Notes under the pieces: generated by a model
What the model was told of the DNA's origin: nothing
Database searches by the model: none
Seen by the model: only the letters and a program-made list of their open reading frames with translations
Part shown: positions 62,084-64,000 of the stretch, one piece after another
Position numbering within the stretch: position 1 is the stretch's first letter
How the letters are laid out: the number at the start of each line of letters is the position of its first letter
DNA from: G965276765 sp965276825
Lineage (GTDB): Bacteria; Actinomycetota; Acidimicrobiia; Acidimicrobiales; Palsa-688
NCBI GenBank assembly: GCA_965276825.1
Contig: OZ255630.1
Span: 3,410,001 to 3,474,000, forward strand
Direction: 5' to 3'
DNA: 64,000 nucleotides
Position numbers and translations under genes: made by a program

Positions 62084-62145
62084 TCGGATGTGTCCCCGGT
62101 GGACGGCCGGATGGTCAGCTACGACGGCTTCCCGTCTGCCCGGGG

Positions 62146-62535
62146 TCAGTGTCGTTGTGCCCGCAGGGCCGTGTGGCGGGCCAGCACGTCGAAGTCGGCA
62201 TCGGCGTGCAGCACGGGCAGCGCCATCCGCACCGCCGTGGCTGCGATCAGGCAGTCGATGAGCCTGCGCACCGTCTCGCCCTGCTGCCGGCAGGCCCGGT
62301 AGAGAGCCGCCGCCCGCTCGTAATCGACCGGATCCGTGCCCAGCAGGGAGCCCCGGGCGAGCAGGCCCCGCAGCGAACCGAGGTGGCGTTCGTTGCGCGC
62401 CCCAGCCAGCACCTCCATCCGGACCGGGTGGCACACAGCGAAGTCCTCGGCGAGCACCCGGTCCACCCGCCGGCAGGCCGGACTCCCGGTGTCGCGAAGG
62501 AACTCGATCCACGCCGACGTGTCCACCAGGATCAC
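62146..62535 (-). CDS. vapC: PIN-domain ribonuclease toxin VapC
   Basis: 129 residues. PIN fold: VDTSAWIEFLRD (first Asp), MEVLAGARNERH (Glu), LIDCLIAATAVRM (Asp) and LHADADFDVLARH (last acids) form the four-acid active site. GTG 62535 overlaps the antitoxin stop (GTGA). Cleaves RNA, usually tRNA or rRNA, when free of antitoxin. Confidence 0.88.
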   Translation of the reverse strand: MILVDTSAWIEFLRDTGSPACRRVDRVLAEDFAVCHPVRMEVLAGARNERHLGSLRGLLARGSLLGTDPVDYERAAALYRACRQQGETVRRLIDCLIAATAVRMALPVLHADADFDVLARHTALRAQRH

Positions 62536-62735
62536 CCCGTTCGGCCCACTCGCAGGTCGTCCAGGTCGCCGTCCCAGCCCGACCCACGCAACCGCCTGGC
62601 GTCGTCGATCCCGAGGGGCTCGGCCGCCACCGTCCGCAGCGCGAAGTTGACGGCGTCGCGCTTGGTGGCCAGCTGGTAGCGGGTCATGACATCCCGGCAG
62701 GCGATCTCGTCGATGTCGATGTTGGTGCGGGCCAT
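62532..62735 (-). CDS. vapB: VapB-type antitoxin
   Basis: 67 residues: MARTNIDIDEIACRDVMTRYQLATKRDAVNFALRTVA is the ribbon-helix-helix-like opening of the VapB family; the acidic C-terminus wraps the toxin. Start ATG 62735 is six bases after a TATGAT -10 on its strand. Overlaps vapC. Confidence 0.85.
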   Translation of the reverse strand: MARTNIDIDEIACRDVMTRYQLATKRDAVNFALRTVAAEPLGIDDARRLRGSGWDGDLDDLRVGRTG

Positions 62736-62747
62736 ACACCAATCATA
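62736..62747 (-). promoter_or_regulatory. leaderless promoter of vapBC
   Basis: On the minus strand TATGAT (62747-62742), TGGTGT, then ATG 62735. The hexamer is part of a short direct repeat GTGTATG-GTGTATG that could be the operator. Confidence 0.5.
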
Positions 62748-62760
62748 CACCGGTGATCCG

Positions 62761-63945
62761 TCAGGTCACCCCGTCCAGCGCTGCGGTCAGGTCGGCCACC
62801 AGGTCGTCGATCGTCTCGAGCCCGACCGACAGGCGCAGCAGCCCCGGGTCGACGGCCAGGGGCGAGTCGGCCACCGACGAGTGGGTCATGCGGTGCGGGT
62901 GCTCGATCAGCGACTCGACCGCACCGAGCGACTCGGCGAGGGTCCACAGCCGCGTCGACGCGGCCACGGCGAGGGCGGCGGCCTCCCCGCCGGCCAGCAC
63001 GAACGACACCATCCCGCCGAAGCCCCGCATCTGCCGAGCGGCCACGTCGTGGCCCGGGTGCGAGGGCAGGCCCGGATACAGGACCCGTTCGACCGCAGGG
63101 TGGCCGACCAGCGCGTCCACGACCGCGGCCGCCGATGCGCAGTGGCGGTCCATGCGCAGCGCCAGGGTCTTGATGCCTCGCAGCGTCAGGTAGCAGTCCC
63201 ACGGGCCGGGCACGGCGCCGACGCTGTTCTGGAAGAACGCCAGCCGCTCGCCGAGGCCGGCGTCGCCCACCCCGACGAAGCCTCCGACCACGTCGCTGTG
63301 GCCGCCCAGGTACTTGGTCGTGGAGTGCGACACGATGTCCGCGCCGAGGGTGATGGGCCGGGTCAGCCACGGGGTGGCGAAGGTGTTGTCCACGGCCAGC
63401 AGGCCGCCCCTGGCGTGCACCACATCGGCCAGGGCGGCGATGTCGACCACCCCGAGCAGCGGGTTGGTCGGCGTCTCGGCCCACACCAGCCGGGTGGTGG
63501 GCCGCCACGCGGCGGCCACCGCGTCGAGGTCGGCCAGGTCGACCGGCGTGCGCTCGACCCCGAGACGGCCGTACACCTTGTCGACCAGCCGCCACGTGCC
63601 GCCGTAGGCATCGTGGGGGACCAACAGGTGGTCGCCGGGTCCGAGGAGGTGCAGCACGGCGTCCTCGGCGGCCAGCCCGCTCGAGAAGGCCAGGCCGGCG
63701 GCCGCGCCCTCCAGCGCGGCCAGGCAGGCTTCGAGGGCGGCCCGGGTCGGGTTGCCGCTCCTGGCGTACTCGTAGCCGGCGTGCTCGCCGACCGCCGACT
63801 GAGCGAAGGTCGTCGACACCGACACCGGAGGCACCACCGCGCCGGTCACCGGGTCGGGGGCCTGGCCGGCGTGGATGGCCAAGGTCTCGAAGCCAGCTGT
63901 CTCGAAGCCAGCTGGTTCGAAGCCACTCGGGTCCGGCGGGCTCAC
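62761..63945 (-). CDS. cystathionine gamma-synthase / gamma-lyase (PLP enzyme)
   Basis: 394 residues. Cys/Met-metabolism PLP family: TLAIHAGQAPDPVTGAVVPPVSVSTTFAQ, YEYARSGNPTRAALE, PLP Lys in HSTTKYLGGHSDVVGGFV. Cannot be split into synthase and lyase by eye; the adjacent CBS-domain gene favours gamma-lyase of the transsulfuration route. A 16-bp direct repeat (near 63890-63925) encodes the G-F-E-[TP]-A repeats at the N-terminus. GTG 63945 overlaps the upstream stop. Confidence 0.9.
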   Translation of the reverse strand: MSPPDPSGFEPAGFETAGFETLAIHAGQAPDPVTGAVVPPVSVSTTFAQSAVGEHAGYEYARSGNPTRAALEACLAALEGAAAGLAFSSGLAAEDAVLHLLGPGDHLLVPHDAYGGTWRLVDKVYGRLGVERTPVDLADLDAVAAAWRPTTRLVWAETPTNPLLGVVDIAALADVVHARGGLLAVDNTFATPWLTRPITLGADIVSHSTTKYLGGHSDVVGGFVGVGDAGLGERLAFFQNSVGAVPGPWDCYLTLRGIKTLALRMDRHCASAAAVVDALVGHPAVERVLYPGLPSHPGHDVAARQMRGFGGMVSFVLAGGEAAALAVAASTRLWTLAESLGAVESLIEHPHRMTHSSVADSPLAVDPGLLRLSVGLETIDDLVADLTAALDGVT

Positions 63946-64000
63946 CGGTCGGGTCCGGAGAGGAAGTCGAGCAGGTCGGAGCGGGTGACGATCCCGACCG
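63942..64000 (-). CDS. 3' end of a CBS-domain protein, probably cystathionine beta-synthase
   Basis: Only the last 18 codons are in the window: VGIVTRSDLLDFLSGPDR then stop, which is the end of a CBS domain. Its stop overlaps the GTG of the gamma-synthase/lyase gene (GTGA), a pairing typical of cystathionine beta-synthase and gamma-lyase. Rest of the gene lies beyond 64000. Confidence 0.6.
   Translation of the reverse strand, partial: VGIVTRSDLLDFLSGPDR

Overview
High-GC actinobacterial chromosome, most like the Acidimicrobiia. Grounds: very GC-rich codon use with many GTG starts and 4-nt start/stop overlaps; the purS/purQ/small-purL set next to purF-purM-bldC (known actinobacterial synteny); ESX-like WXG proteins, an HspR/HAIR-type site before clpB, VKOR plus a DUF929-like protein, and a mycofactocin-type SDR. 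Assignment is by gene content and style only; no 16S or tRNA gene was seen.

Layout. 1-3.1 kb: small helical protein, WXG-type protein, EspG-like protein and a hypothetical. 3.1-7.7 kb: clpB with stacked upstream dyads, a Bax-inhibitor-1/YccA membrane protein, and a divergent AAA ATPase. 7.7-15.3 kb: a 60-bp array of four 15-bp palindromic units, then purA, purD-purC-purS-purQ, an opposite-strand conserved gene, and purL. 15.3-52.8 kb: a catabolic island with two P450s, a 3Fe-4S-type ferredoxin, aldehyde dehydrogenase, acyl-CoA ligase, CoxM/S/L-type molybdenum hydroxylase, F420-type oxidoreductase, acyl-CoA dehydrogenases, one branched-chain-type ABC importer, GntR regulator, several CaiB-type CoA-transferases, two thiolase-fold/DUF35 pairs, SDRs and an enoyl-CoA hydratase. 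52.8-56.4 kb: truncated purF copy, purL 3' remnant, then intact purF, purM and bldC. 56.5-64 kb: argJ, VKOR/DUF929, ECF sigma/anti-sigma, serA, vapBC, a cystathionine gamma-synthase/lyase and the end of a CBS-domain gene.

Two observations stand out. First, a 17-bp element (consensus AATCATCATCAKAGATT, usually followed within a few bases by CTTGACA) lies in front of essentially every transcription unit of the island and was not seen elsewhere, implying one regulon for the 37-kb block. Second, the island lies exactly between purL and purF, and its right edge carries a 271-bp near-identical copy of the purF 5' end fused to a frameshifted, diverged purL 3' end, a rearrangement scar.

Proposed biology (inference): the importer brings in a hydrophobic or cyclic acid/terpenoid/steroid-like substrate; P450s, the molybdenum hydroxylase, F420 enzyme and SDRs oxidise it; FadD and CoA-transferases activate it; acyl-CoA dehydrogenases, hydratase and thiolase-fold/DUF35 aldolase-type complexes shorten it. 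The actual substrate cannot be read from the sequence. Several genes (purL, argJ, serA, vapB, the ECH gene, perhaps the sigma factor) have a -10 hexamer 6-7 nt before the start codon, indicating leaderless mRNAs.
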